43,101 nt of DNA from Phycisphaera sp. (GCA_028285385.1 JANQPR010000056.1:1-43101); one strand, 5' to 3'; counted from the first letter of the stretch, positions 7,889 to 16,781 are shown. Notes: generated by a model from the letters alone, not told the origin. A program made the numbers and translations.

Positions 7889-8242
7889 CTATTGCTCAGA
7901 AGCAACCTCTTCGGCCTGCTTGCGTGCTTTGAATACGCTGCCCCATTGCTGCATCTGTTCAAGAATCTCTTTTAGCGAGCGCCCAAAATCCGTGAGTTCA
8001 TACTCGACCCGCGGGGGAACTTCGGGATAGACGTGGCGTGCAACCACACCATCGGCTTCGAGTTCACGGAGTTGTAGCGTGATCATCCGCTCGGTGGCGT
8101 TGGGGGTCAGGCGACGAAGTTCGCCAAAGCGCTTTCGTCCCCCCAACAAATGACACAGCAGCACCGGCTTCCACCGGCCACCCATCACGCTAAGGGTTGC
8201 TTCCACGTCGCAACCCGTCTTCCAGTTGTATTTCCGTGTCAT
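7889..8242 (-). CDS. HxlR-family (DUF24) transcriptional regulator
   Basis: A 117-residue winged-helix regulator: 'CDVEATLSVMGGRWKPVLLCHLLGGRKRFGELRRL' followed by 'ERMITLQLRELEADGVVARHVYPEVPPRVEYELTDFGRSL', the full HxlR/MarR-like wing. The N-terminal cysteine in 'TGCDVEATL' matches the single redox-sensing Cys of YodB/HypR/QorR-type members, so sensing of quinones, aldehydes or disulfide stress is likely (family inference). I chose the ATG at 8242 since homology starts there; an in-frame TTG at 8272 is an alternative. It diverges from a quinone-reductase-containing operon, its probable target. Confidence 0.88.
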   Translation of the reverse strand: MTRKYNWKTGCDVEATLSVMGGRWKPVLLCHLLGGRKRFGELRRLTPNATERMITLQLRELEADGVVARHVYPEVPPRVEYELTDFGRSLKEILEQMQQWGSVFKARKQAEEVASEQ

Positions 8243-8272
8243 GGGCTTGGTTCCCGGCGGGATAACTTCCAA

Positions 8273-8301
8273 TACTTACAAAAATGTGGGTACTTGTCAA
8301 A
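8273..8301 (+). promoter_or_regulatory. Possible HxlR operator (TACTT direct repeats)
   Basis: Two similar strings, TACTTACAAAA at 8273 and TACTTGTCAAAA at 8291, are spaced 18 bases apart in the short divergent region between the HxlR gene and the enoyl-CoA hydratase operon. DUF24 regulators such as YodB and QorR bind AT-rich sites containing TACTT/AAGTA elements. The position is right, but the symmetry is poor. Confidence 0.4.
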
Positions 8302-8355
8302 ATAAAATTATGACATAGTCTACTCAGCATTCAACCCCAAACACAAGGAACTCCT

Positions 8356-9201
8356 ATGAGTTACGACAACTTCACGACGTTCAAGACGCATATCGAAGAT
8401 TCGGTCATGTGGGTGACCTTCGATTTCCCGCCGGTCAATGTCCAGGGGCAGGAGATGCTGGCCGACCTCAACAGCCTCGCCTTAAGGCTCGAACGCGATG
8501 GCAACATCAAGGTCGTGGTTTTCCAGTCGGCCAACCCGGAGATCTGGGTCTGCCACTACGACACGAACCTCTTAAAGGACATGTCCACCGAAGCGGTGTC
8601 GCGTGACGAGGCGAAGCTGCTCGACCTCCAATCGGTGTGTGAACGCATCAGCAAGCTGCCCCAGGCCACAATTGCCAAGCTCGAAGGCTTTGCCCGGGGC
8701 GGCGGTCATGAACTCGCTTTGGCGCTAGACATGCGCTTTGCCGCTCGAGGAAAGTTCAAGTTCATGCAGATGGAAGTCGGCATGGGCATCCTGCCTTGCG
8801 GCGGCGGGGCTTCGCGCATGGCTCGGCAGGTTGGCCTGGGCCGGGCTTTGGAGATCATCCTCAGCGCCCGCGACTTCACCGCCGAGGAAGCCGAGGCCTA
8901 CGGCACGGTCAACAAGGTGCTTGAGCCTGATGAGATCGGTGAGTATGTCGACAACCTCGCCAAGCGGATCGCCAAGTTCCCCGCCGGGTCGATCAACGCC
9001 TGCAAGCAGATGGTCTACGAATCGATCGACAAGCCGATCGACGAAGCGCTCAAGGCCGAGGCGTATTGGCTCTACCAGGCCACCAGTAAGACTCCTGCTG
9101 TCAAGCGTTTCCAGATCGCCGATGACAAGGGCTTGGAGCACGATCTAGAGAACCAGCGCAACTGGAACGATCTGGTCATGGGCGTTCAAGAAATCCAGTA
9201 A
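8356..9201 (+). CDS. Enoyl-CoA hydratase/isomerase (crotonase) family protein
   Basis: A 281-residue crotonase-fold protein. The oxyanion-hole/active-site segment 'GFARGGGHELALALDMRFAA' contains Glu119, and 'FMQMEVGMGILPCGGGASRM' contains Glu140; the pair matches the two catalytic glutamates of enoyl-CoA hydratase. Residue 66 onward has 'CHYDTNLLKDM' where most family members have an acyl-CoA A-F/A-D loop, so the substrate may be unusual. The ATG at 8356 has AAGGA upstream. It is the first gene of a tight operon with an MDR, an LLM oxidoreductase and an SDR, with 32 bases to the next gene. A CoA-ester substrate is not proven, and a detoxification role is inferred from context. Confidence 0.85.
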   Translation: MSYDNFTTFKTHIEDSVMWVTFDFPPVNVQGQEMLADLNSLALRLERDGNIKVVVFQSANPEIWVCHYDTNLLKDMSTEAVSRDEAKLLDLQSVCERISKLPQATIAKLEGFARGGGHELALALDMRFAARGKFKFMQMEVGMGILPCGGGASRMARQVGLGRALEIILSARDFTAEEAEAYGTVNKVLEPDEIGEYVDNLAKRIAKFPAGSINACKQMVYESIDKPIDEALKAEAYWLYQATSKTPAVKRFQIADDKGLEHDLENQRNWNDLVMGVQEIQ

Positions 9202-9233
9202 ACGAAATCCTTAGTAATACAAGGGAATCAAAG

Positions 9234-10220
9234 ATGAAAGCCATGTTGATTAACAACTACGGCCCAGATGCTGTTTTCGAGGCCGCCGAGATTGAGAAGC
9301 CCAAGGCCGAGGCTGGCCAGGTGCTGGTTAAGATCGCCGCGTCGAGCGTGAACACGGTGGACACGATGATCCGCACCATGGGCAACGACCTGCCGCTGTC
9401 ACCCGACACCCCCGCAATCCTGGGGATGGATTTTGCGGGCACAGTCGAAGCCATCGGCGAAGGTGTCGAGGGCTACGCCGTGGGCGATGAGGTCTACGGC
9501 TGCGCCGGCGGCCTGGCCGACTTGCCTGGCACCTTGGCCGAGTACATCGCGGCAGACAGTAAGCTGATCGCGCCCAAACCCAAGAACCTGTCGATGGCCG
9601 AAGCCGCGGCGCTGCCGCTGGTGGTAATCACGGCCTACGAAGGGCTGAAGCGGGCGGGCATCGCCGCGGGTCAGAAGGTCTTGGTCCACGGCGGTTCAGG
9701 CGGCGTGGGCCACGTCGCGTTGCAGCTTGCCAAGCACTGGGGGGCCGACGTCTACGCCACGGGCGGCGGCGACAAGCAGCTCGCACTGATCGAGCAACTC
9801 GGCGCCACCCCCATCAACTACAAGACCGAGTCCGTCGAGGACTATGTCGCCCAGCACACTAGTGGCGCAGGCTTCGACATCGTGTACGACTCGGTGGGCG
9901 GGGCCAACATGGCCAACTCGTTCGAAGCCGCGGCCCTCAATGGCCAGGTCGCCTCGACCGTGTCGATGTGCGAACTCGACCTGACCACCGCCCACTTCAA
10001 GGGTATATCGCTGCACGTAGTCTTCATGCTGATCCCGATGCTGCACAATCACAAACGCGAGGAGCACGCCGCGATCCTGCGCGACGTGGCGAGTATCGCC
10101 GAGGCCGGTGGGCTCAAACCTGTGCTCGACGAACCAACGTTTTCGCTGGATCAGGCCGGCGAAGCCCACGCCCGACTCGAGAGCAAGAAGGGCATGGGCA
10201 AGGTCGTGATCGAGAACTGA
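9234..10220 (+). CDS. Zinc-free MDR: quinone oxidoreductase-like NADPH dehydrogenase
   Basis: A 328-residue medium-chain reductase. The N-terminal GroES-like domain ('AASSVNTVDTMIR', 'LGMDFAGTVEAIGEGVEG', 'VGDEVYG') leads to a Rossmann domain with 'VHGGSGGVGHVALQLAK' around residue 151; the GGxGGVG form suits NADPH. The structural and catalytic zinc ligands of alcohol dehydrogenases are absent, as in quinone oxidoreductases/zeta-crystallins. It probably reduces quinones or reactive enones in the cytoplasm. Its RBS is AGGGAA. It overlaps operonically with the next gene (3-base spacing) and lies under the presumed HxlR regulator, a pairing known for QorR/YodB systems. Confidence 0.9.
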   Translation: MKAMLINNYGPDAVFEAAEIEKPKAEAGQVLVKIAASSVNTVDTMIRTMGNDLPLSPDTPAILGMDFAGTVEAIGEGVEGYAVGDEVYGCAGGLADLPGTLAEYIAADSKLIAPKPKNLSMAEAAALPLVVITAYEGLKRAGIAAGQKVLVHGGSGGVGHVALQLAKHWGADVYATGGGDKQLALIEQLGATPINYKTESVEDYVAQHTSGAGFDIVYDSVGGANMANSFEAAALNGQVASTVSMCELDLTTAHFKGISLHVVFMLIPMLHNHKREEHAAILRDVASIAEAGGLKPVLDEPTFSLDQAGEAHARLESKKGMGKVVIEN

Positions 10221-10223
10221 ATC

Positions 10224-11195
10224 ATGACCACGACCGCCGCGTTGCCAACCCGCTTCCCCAGCCTCAATCAAGGCTACAACCGTGTGTTCCGCGCGGGGAA
10301 GCTGTCTCTCGGTTTGGTCGTGCCCGTCGTGGAGTACACCCAGTCGCGCGTGCCCGACATGCACGACCAGGTTCGGCGTATCCAACTCGCCGAGAGTTTG
10401 GGTTTCACGGCCGTCTGGCTGCGCGATGTGCCGTTTGATGTGCCGTCGTTCGGTGACGCGGGTCAGCTGTACGACCCGTTTGTCTACCTCGGCCTATTAG
10501 CGGGCCAGACCGAAACAATCTCGCTGGGCGTGGCGAGCATCATCCTGCCGCTGCGCCATCCGGCTCACGTCGCTAAGGCAGCAGCGAGCGTTGATGCTTT
10601 GTCAGGGGGTCGCCTCATCCTCGGCGTGGCGTCGGGCGACCGCCCGGACGAGTACCCCGCCCTCAACATCCCCTACGAGCAGCGTAGCCAACGCTTCCGT
10701 GAAAGCTTCGCGTACATCCGCAAGATGAGTGAAGCCGCCCCGGTGTTCGACAACGACTTCGGCAACTCGCTTAGCGGGATCGACATGCTGCCTAAGCCCA
10801 GCGCCGGCTCACTCCCACTTTTGGTCACCGGCGGTAGCCAGCAAGACCCCGGGTGGATCGCCAAGCACGGCGACGGCTGGATGATTTACCCGCGCGACCC
10901 CGATCCCCAAGCGTCAGTCATCCGTGATTGGCAACAACGCGTTCAAGACGCGGGCAGACCACCACAGCCTGTCATGCAGCCGGTCTACATCGATCTGGCG
11001 GATGATCCGGACACGCCGCCCGAGCCGATCCACCTCGGGATGCGGCTGGGCATGAAGTACCTGATCGATTACGCCCATAATTTGGAAGCCATCGGCGTGA
11101 ACCATCTGGCGTTGAACTTGCGGTTCAACCAGGCCGACATCGAGGCCACACTGAAGCGCCTTGCCGGCGAACTGCTTCCCCACTTCACCGACTGA
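10224..11195 (+). CDS. Luciferase-like (LLM class) flavin-dependent oxidoreductase
   Basis: A 323-residue TIM-barrel flavoenzyme: 'DQVRRIQLAESLGFTAVWLRDVPF', 'YDPFVYLGLLAGQTETISLGVASIILPLRHPAHVAKAAASVDALSGGRLILGVASGDRPDEY' (in part) and 'DGWMIYPRD' are the hallmark strands of bacterial LLM proteins. It binds FMN or F420; which one cannot be read from the sequence. The substrate is unknown. It begins three bases after the MDR stop, so the two are translationally linked. In this operon it would serve as an additional oxidoreductase for small electrophiles (inference). Confidence 0.88.
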   Translation: MTTTAALPTRFPSLNQGYNRVFRAGKLSLGLVVPVVEYTQSRVPDMHDQVRRIQLAESLGFTAVWLRDVPFDVPSFGDAGQLYDPFVYLGLLAGQTETISLGVASIILPLRHPAHVAKAAASVDALSGGRLILGVASGDRPDEYPALNIPYEQRSQRFRESFAYIRKMSEAAPVFDNDFGNSLSGIDMLPKPSAGSLPLLVTGGSQQDPGWIAKHGDGWMIYPRDPDPQASVIRDWQQRVQDAGRPPQPVMQPVYIDLADDPDTPPEPIHLGMRLGMKYLIDYAHNLEAIGVNHLALNLRFNQADIEATLKRLAGELLPHFTD

Positions 11196-11217
11196 ACTCT
11201 CAATCCAGAACTCCGCT

Positions 11218-12027
11218 ATGCCCAAGACCATCCTCCTCACCGGCGCAACCGACGGCATCGGCCTGGCCACCGCGAAGATGCTCGCGCCCCTGGGACACCA
11301 CCTGCTGCTCCATGGCCGAAGTGTCGCCAAGCTCGAACAAACCCAAGAGCAAGTCTCCGCGCTGCGTGGCGCAGGGAGCGTCGAAACCTACGCGGCCGAC
11401 CTGTCGGACATCAAGCAGGTCGATACGTTCGCGCAGACGATCACGGATAAGCATTCGTCGCTGGATGTACTGGTCAACAACGCGGGTGTGTTTATGGCCT
11501 CTACCACCGTCACTCCCGAGGGGCTGGATATCCGCTTCGCCGTGAACACAATCGCTCCGTATCGGCTCACCACACGACTGTCGTCTCTGATGGGCCCAGG
11601 CAGCCGTGTGATCAACCTATCGTCTGCCGCCCAGGCCAAGGTCGATCTCCGCGCCCTAGCGGGTCAGAACAGACGCCCGTTGTCAGACAACGAAGCCTAT
11701 GCCCAGAGCAAACTCGCGATCACCATGTGGTCCAACCACCTCGCTGCGCTCTATCAGGACGACGGGCCGATCGTTGTCGCGGTCAACCCCGGATCGCTGC
11801 TGGGCAGCAAAATGGTTCACGAAGCCTACGGCATGGCGGGCGGCGACCTCCAGATCGGAGCCGACATCCTGACCCGCGCCGCGCTGTCCGAAGAGTTCGC
11901 CCACGCCAACGGCAAGTACTTCGACAACGACTCGGGCCAATTCGCACGACCGCACCCTGATGCACTTGATCCGGAGAAATCTCAAGCACTTACTGATGTC
12001 ATTGAAAAGGTCTTGGCCGATCGGTAG
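11218..12027 (+). CDS. Short-chain dehydrogenase/reductase (SDR)
   Basis: A 269-residue classical-type SDR. The cofactor motif TGATDGIG is at residues 8-15, NNAG at 87-90, catalytic Ser135/136 in 'NLSSAAQ', and Tyr161-x3-Lys165 in 'YAQSKLA'. The Arg at 34 ('LHGRS') after strand 2 suggests NADP(H). It resembles the retinol dehydrogenase-like/oxidoreductase branch of SDRs. The ATG at 11218 was chosen because the Rossmann strand begins directly after it. It is the last gene of the four-gene operon, 22 bases after the LLM gene, and ends in TAG. Its probable role is carbonyl reduction. Confidence 0.9.
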   Translation: MPKTILLTGATDGIGLATAKMLAPLGHHLLLHGRSVAKLEQTQEQVSALRGAGSVETYAADLSDIKQVDTFAQTITDKHSSLDVLVNNAGVFMASTTVTPEGLDIRFAVNTIAPYRLTTRLSSLMGPGSRVINLSSAAQAKVDLRALAGQNRRPLSDNEAYAQSKLAITMWSNHLAALYQDDGPIVVAVNPGSLLGSKMVHEAYGMAGGDLQIGADILTRAALSEEFAHANGKYFDNDSGQFARPHPDALDPEKSQALTDVIEKVLADR

Positions 12028-12138
12028 ATCGATTCCAAATCATAGGGGCTAGGTGCCCGCTTCTATATTGGGAAGTCGGACTGCCTGAACTGGCCAAGGA
12101 TTTATGTAGAAATACGATCAAACAAGACTTACACCAGG

Positions 12139-13023
12139 CTACTCTGCCATCAGTTCAAGTGCTGCTTGTGCTCGAATGTATAAGACTGCGCCTGTTTTAG
12201 ACTTGAACGAAGCGCTACCCGATGTCTTGAGCGAAGTCCCGATATAGCTTCCGGCATCTAGTGAAACGAGTTGATCGCTCTTTTCGTGGTGATGGTTAAT
12301 TGTTCCATCGACGACGATTGCACGGAATGGACCGTTTTCATATCGAATGGAGCCGTTAAAGCCTTTTGGGACTTTCATCATCAACCCGTAAGGCTTGCCG
12401 TCATCGGGACTGCCCCAGAGGTATGCGATCTCGATTCCTAACTCCTGTTGGATCCAGACCAGGTTTGAATCCTTGATCCAGACCATATTCGAATCATGGA
12501 CATTGACCGGGCGTTCGCCTTGATCAAACGCCTGGTCCGGAGGGTGCACGAGGTAAGGGCCGCTATCGATCTCGATGTACGCGATATTGGTTTTGCCACG
12601 AGCCGAGGTGATGTGCACTTCGCCTGCCGGCTGAGTCCAGAACGACCTCTTGGGCATCCACATCGTGGCCGCGGTGGGATCATCATTATGCACCTCGCCT
12701 TCGAGGACGACCCCGCGGTAGGTCACGTTGTGGATGTGTGGTGGTGATGAGAAGCCGTCGACAAACTTCACAACAAATCCCGTCGCCCCGTCTTCCGCAC
12801 GGTCTCCCCAGAGATTCGCGGCCTGCGGGCTTCTGCCTCCACGAGCAGGATTCAACGCGGTCCACTCAACACCTTCGGCACGCAGAAAATCGCCCTCTGT
12901 GTCAGACGCGTGGTCATGATGCAGGCCGCAGATCGGGCAAGGTGACGAGGTGGTTGTGCAGCCCCAAGCGAAAAGGCAAATCAACCACAAGCAGAGGCAA
13001 ACTGCGTTCCGTGCTCGAAACAT
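12139..13023 (-). CDS. DUF4437 cupin lipoprotein
   Basis: A 294-residue protein. The N-terminus '[15 protein letters not shown]' is a lipoprotein signal with the lipobox cysteine at residue 22, so it is likely anchored in a membrane and exposed to the periplasm. Two cupin-like halves follow: '[22 protein letters not shown]' (His pair, metal site) and a second with '[25 protein letters not shown]' (in part). This fits DUF4437/ChrR-like bicupins, whose function is unknown. The start at 13023 has GGAG. It is convergent with the SDR operon. 'CPICGLHH' near residue 29 is an added Cys/His-rich patch. Confidence 0.78.
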   Translation of the reverse strand: MFRARNAVCLCLWLICLFAWGCTTTSSPCPICGLHHDHASDTEGDFLRAEGVEWTALNPARGGRSPQAANLWGDRAEDGATGFVVKFVDGFSSPPHIHNVTYRGVVLEGEVHNDDPTAATMWMPKRSFWTQPAGEVHITSARGKTNIAYIEIDSGPYLVHPPDQAFDQGERPVNVHDSNMVWIKDSNLVWIQQELGIEIAYLWGSPDDGKPYGLMMKVPKGFNGSIRYENGPFRAIVVDGTINHHHEKSDQLVSLDAGSYIGTSLKTSGSASFKSKTGAVLYIRAQAALELMAE

Positions 13024-13336
13024 TTTGGCCGCTCCAGGTCGTTGAGAAGTACTACATAGTTAGCCGCAACCATACAGCCAAGGTGAATACGGCTCAGATC
13101 GATCTCCAATGCCATCGTATGACTTTGCTATCATCGCGACAAGTACGCACAAAAATGTAAGTAACGAGTTTTTCAGACAGCTTAGGCCAGTGATGGCCGG
13201 CCTCTATTCCGTAGTGTTAGTGTTGAATATCTTCCTTCAAACAAACTGGACTAAAACACAGTCCATTCGTTTGAACGTGCACAGATAAGTACAACTTTCA
13301 GATTTATACAAATCGATCGCCCAGCCCAATAAGCTT

Positions 13337-13353
13337 ACAGACAATCTGTATCC
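13337..13353 (+). repeat. ACAGACAATCTGTRTCC repeat, copy 2
   Basis: It matches 2277-2293 at 16 of 17 bases. Its right part, ACAATCTGTATC, also occurs at 31085-31096 overlapping the AraR-like operator there, so this may be a half-site of the same regulator. Confidence 0.5.
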
Positions 13354-13411
13354 AACACGTCGACATCTCTACCCCCTGCAAAGCCGCATGGTCCGGTATG
13401 GTCTATTTATG

Positions 13412-13424
13412 TCTGTCATACAGA
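13412..13424. promoter_or_regulatory. Perfect inverted repeat TCTGT-CAT-ACAGA
   Basis: A 5-bp palindromic pair around CAT in the otherwise empty region upstream of the DUF4437 gene. It shares CATACA with the operators of the glycan locus, but its spacing differs from theirs. A regulator site is possible. Confidence 0.3.
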
Positions 13425-13636
13425 ACTGCGATGACTTTCCTTAAGTATCACTGAAAACAATAGATATGGTTCAAGCATCGGCCTCAGCCGGTGACACATG
13501 GGCCAACATTAAGGATATGTCGACACGACCAAAGCCGATTCGGGCTGAGGTATCCAGGGTCCCACACCGGTTCGTTCGCAAAGCGGGGCGTCGACGTATC
13601 CATAAGTACAACCGCTGCTGACGTTTTTCGATCGGG

Positions 13637-15076
13637 CTACGAACGGGTTTCGGCTTCAGAGACCCGGCGCTGGGTGATGGGGCGCAGGTCGGTCGGCTCG
13701 ACAATGGTGGCCGCAGGCTCGCCGAGTTTCTCGAGCCACTTGTGAAGCCGGCCGCGCATCACGTCCCGCACCGGGGTGTGCGAGGTCTCGGTGATCAGGT
13801 TGGTCAGCTCGTGCGGGTCGTACTTCAGGTCGTACAACTCGGCCTCGCGGTAACTATCAAAGACGCCCTCGTTGTCGGCCGCCCAGTCCTCGGCGTCGGC
13901 GCGGACGATGTATTTCCACCGTTTGGTACGGACCGCCCGACCCCAGCACATCTCTGCAACCTGCACGTATGTGTCGTCGGGCCAAGCCTCGGCCGCACCG
14001 GCGTTGCGTTCAATCAACGGCATCATGCTCCGGCCCTGCATGGAATCGGGGATCGGTGCGCCGGCGACCTCCAGCAGGGTCGGCGCCACATCAACGAGCG
14101 AAACAAACTGCGAGACGCGGCCGCCGCCGGTGAACGGGCCGCCGTGCAACATCATGGGGACCCGGATTGATGACTCGTGACCGCTGCGTTTGTACTCGCC
14201 GTTGCGGGTCTTGAAGTGGCAGCCGTGGTCGGACGTAAACAGGATCACCGTGTTCTCGAGCACCCCGAGCGACTTGAGCGCGTCGTAGACCCGACCGAGC
14301 GCTTCGTCAAGGCGTTTGACCATGCCGAAGTACCCGCCGAGGTGGTTGTGCGTCGTGCCGTTGAGCGTCGCGCCGGGGTCGGGGTTGGTGAAGCAGGCCT
14401 GCGGGTGCGAAGGCAGTGCCGCCAGGTCCGGCGGGATCCACCGACCGGCGTAACGCTCCCGGTACCCGTCGGGTGGTGGGTAATCGTCGACGTGGTTCTG
14501 GTGGTGCGGCTCGAGGTGGCTGAGCATCAGCATGAATGGTTGGTCGCCGTGGTTTCGAACACGGTCGTCCATATGTCGGATCGCGGCGTCGGTCACGGCG
14601 TCGATGCGGTAACCGGGCAGATCGACGGGCTGATCGTTCTCGTTGTACAGACGGGTGTGGTACTCGTCGGACACGCACTCCTGCGCGTTGGCGGCGAGCC
14701 AGGTCTGGTAGCCGCCGCGGTACTCAGCGGGCACGGGCCCCTCGTTGCCGCGACCGCCGAGCGCGAGGTGCCACTTGCCGAAGTAGGCCGTGTGGTAGCC
14801 GGCGTCGTTCAGGCCGGTGGCTAAGTTGGGCAGGTCGGCATTGAGCGCGATGCTGTTGCGGTGGCTGCCGTTGGTGGAGGCGTAGGTCCCGGTCTGGAGG
14901 CAGGCGCGCGCGGGCCCGCACACCGGGTTGGGTGTGAAGGCGTAGTGCACATCGGTACCGGACCGGGCGAGGCGGTCGAAGTTGGGCGTCAGGTCCAGCG
15001 GGCAGCCGTGCACGCCGGTGGTGTCGTGGCGCTGCTGGTCCGTGAAGAAGATGACGATGTTCGGGCGGTCGGCCAT
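13637..15076 (-). CDS. Sulfatase (formylglycine-dependent, secretion not evident)
   Basis: A 479-residue arylsulfatase-type enzyme. 'PNIVIFFTDQQRHD' carries the first metal ligand Asp13. The modification motif 'CGPAR' at 53-57 gives a Cys-type formylglycine precursor, with 'TGTYAS' completing the signature. 'FTSDHG' in the C-terminal half supplies the other metal Asp/His. It hydrolyses sulfate esters, probably on a polysaccharide. I chose the ATG at 15076, as homology starts directly there and no clear signal peptide is present; upstream frames are spurious. It follows the GH-A gene by 25 bases and is the last gene of that unit. It needs an anaerobic (anSME) or aerobic (FGE) maturase encoded elsewhere. 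Confidence 0.92.
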   Translation of the reverse strand: MADRPNIVIFFTDQQRHDTTGVHGCPLDLTPNFDRLARSGTDVHYAFTPNPVCGPARACLQTGTYASTNGSHRNSIALNADLPNLATGLNDAGYHTAYFGKWHLALGGRGNEGPVPAEYRGGYQTWLAANAQECVSDEYHTRLYNENDQPVDLPGYRIDAVTDAAIRHMDDRVRNHGDQPFMLMLSHLEPHHQNHVDDYPPPDGYRERYAGRWIPPDLAALPSHPQACFTNPDPGATLNGTTHNHLGGYFGMVKRLDEALGRVYDALKSLGVLENTVILFTSDHGCHFKTRNGEYKRSGHESSIRVPMMLHGGPFTGGGRVSQFVSLVDVAPTLLEVAGAPIPDSMQGRSMMPLIERNAGAAEAWPDDTYVQVAEMCWGRAVRTKRWKYIVRADAEDWAADNEGVFDSYREAELYDLKYDPHELTNLITETSHTPVRDVMRGRLHKWLEKLGEPAATIVEPTDLRPITQRRVSEAETRS

Positions 15077-15101
15077 GCGGGCAAGATACGGCAAGCCACG
15101 C

Positions 15102-16679
15102 TCAGTCGGTGTGGTAAGACAGCACAGCCAAACTGTAAGGAGGGAGCGTGATCGCGGCGGACGCGTCATCGTGGTCGGCGTGCGTCGGTTGCATCGGACC
15201 CTGGGCCCAGACGGGCTGGTCGCCGATGAGTTTGGCGCGCGACGTCTGCTGCACCGGTTCGGGCGTCGCGGCGGCCGTGTCGTAGATCGTGGAAGTGAGC
15301 TTGGCGTCATCATCGGCACCGGGCCAAACGAACTCGACCGCCTCTCGGCCACGGTTCATGACCAACAGCGTCGTCTGCCCGCCCTTCTGCAGCGCCGCAC
15401 CGTGCAAGGCGACCACATCCGCGACGTCCTCAATCTCGACGCCCAGCGACGGGTTGTGGTCGAACGACACGGCGTGCATGGTGTCGTGTGTTTTAGCGAG
15501 GTGGGCTAGGTGCACGAAGAGCTGCCCCTGCGCCGTAATGTCGATCTCGGTCTCGCTGACCGGCGCGGCCAGGCCCCAGCCGATGTCCACATTGGTCACG
15601 CTGTGGTGGTTAAGCACCTCGATAGCCTCGGGGTGTGACAGCGCGGTCAGCCAGAACCCGGCTTGGTACAACGCGGCCCAGGTCGTGTATTTGGTCTCGC
15701 GGATCCACTGGTCCGAGTCGCTGTTCCCGGCCATGGGCTCGTAATAGCAGATCACGTTGAACTCGGTGATCCACATCGGGTAGTCGCCGTAGCGGGTCTG
15801 GATCAGGTCAGCCGCGCGTTCGAGCGTCACCTGCGGAAGGGCGAGAAACGCTCGGGCGCGGTCGTCGTGGTTGTCGAAGCTGTCGAGTCGGCCCTTGCCC
15901 ATCACGTAGTGGTGCAGAATGAACGCGTCGTAGTACGGGTTCACGTCCTCCGACGTGATCATCTGGTTCCAGTACTTCCAGCGGTCGTCGCGTTTCTTGG
16001 TGTGGTGAGCGGTAAAGAAGTTGTCCTCGGACGCCACGATCCCGATACGGGCGTCGGGGTAGAGCGACTTGATGTGCGGCGCCAACTCGGCGACACGCTG
16101 CCCGTACCGCCGGCCCGACTCGGCGTCGATGCCGAATTCGTTACTCCAGAAATAGGTCTCGTTGTCCATCTCTACGTAGTCCACGCCGACGCCGTGCTCG
16201 TGCAGGTGATCGAAGAACGCAGCTTGGCTCTGTTCTCGGGTGGTGACATTGACGACCCACTGCAGGTCGATGCCGGTGTCCTTGGCAAACTTGTGATATG
16301 CCAACGGGCTGAGCGTGCCCTCGGGCAGCGCGTTGACGTCGTCGACCATCTTGAGCATCCAGTTCCCCTCGCCGGACCAGATCGCGGTGATCTCATCCTT
16401 GGGGACGTACTTGCCGGTCTGCCAATCCCAGAACGACGCAGTGCTGCCGCCGCCGTACCGCATTGAGGTGATACCCAAGCCGCGGACAAGCGCGCGGTAC
16501 GCCGGGTTACCCATCGGGTTGTGGGGCGTGAGGTGCGTGTTGTTCGCGGCGAACACGCCGGGGTTAACCGGGTGCCCTTCTTCGAGACGCGCAGCAACGG
16601 GCTCGGCGAGACTCGGGTTCATGGAAACGCCAGCGAGTAAAACAAATACGAACGCAAAACGTACAAAACAATGTTGCAT
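15102..16679 (-). CDS. Clan GH-A glycoside hydrolase (alpha-L-arabinofuranosidase-like), paralogue 1
   Basis: A 525-residue secreted protein: signal peptide 'MQHCFVRFAFVFVLLAGVSMNPSLAEP', then a TIM barrel beginning 'NPGVFAANNTHLTPHNPMG'. 'VEMDNETYFW' holds the acid/base pair Asn173-Glu174, and 'PMWITEFNVI' holds the probable nucleophile Glu306, which is the clan GH-A arrangement. A C-terminal beta-sandwich ends in 'ITLPPYSLAVLSY', as in GH51-like enzymes. The exact family is uncertain. It is a paralogue of the genes at 28960-31098 and 31265-33564. The ATG at 16679 was chosen because AGGA precedes it and the signal peptide starts there. It is followed in 25 bases by a sulfatase, suggesting paired attack on a sulfated glycan. 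Confidence 0.8.
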   Translation of the reverse strand: MQHCFVRFAFVFVLLAGVSMNPSLAEPVAARLEEGHPVNPGVFAANNTHLTPHNPMGNPAYRALVRGLGITSMRYGGGSTASFWDWQTGKYVPKDEITAIWSGEGNWMLKMVDDVNALPEGTLSPLAYHKFAKDTGIDLQWVVNVTTREQSQAAFFDHLHEHGVGVDYVEMDNETYFWSNEFGIDAESGRRYGQRVAELAPHIKSLYPDARIGIVASEDNFFTAHHTKKRDDRWKYWNQMITSEDVNPYYDAFILHHYVMGKGRLDSFDNHDDRARAFLALPQVTLERAADLIQTRYGDYPMWITEFNVICYYEPMAGNSDSDQWIRETKYTTWAALYQAGFWLTALSHPEAIEVLNHHSVTNVDIGWGLAAPVSETEIDITAQGQLFVHLAHLAKTHDTMHAVSFDHNPSLGVEIEDVADVVALHGAALQKGGQTTLLVMNRGREAVEFVWPGADDDAKLTSTIYDTAAATPEPVQQTSRAKLIGDQPVWAQGPMQPTHADHDDASAAITLPPYSLAVLSYHTD

Positions 16680-16781
16680 GAGGCGGGTCCTGAAACAGGA
16701 TGTTCGGAATCGACAACGATGGTCGATGACGGTAACGCTGGGCACCGGTGGTAATTGTGATCGAGGTTCTGGAGAAACGAG

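Larger units (their letters stand above)
13024..13636. other. 613-base intergenic region with symmetric motifs
   Basis: No gene is supported here. The right part of the region serves as downstream sequence of the sulfatase, the left part as promoter region of the DUF4437 gene. It contains copy 2 of the ACAGACAATCTGTRTCC repeat (13337-13353) and the perfect inverted repeat TCTGT-CAT-ACAGA (13412-13424), and the stretch 13140-13480 is more AT-rich than its surroundings. Its function is unknown. Confidence 0.6.
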
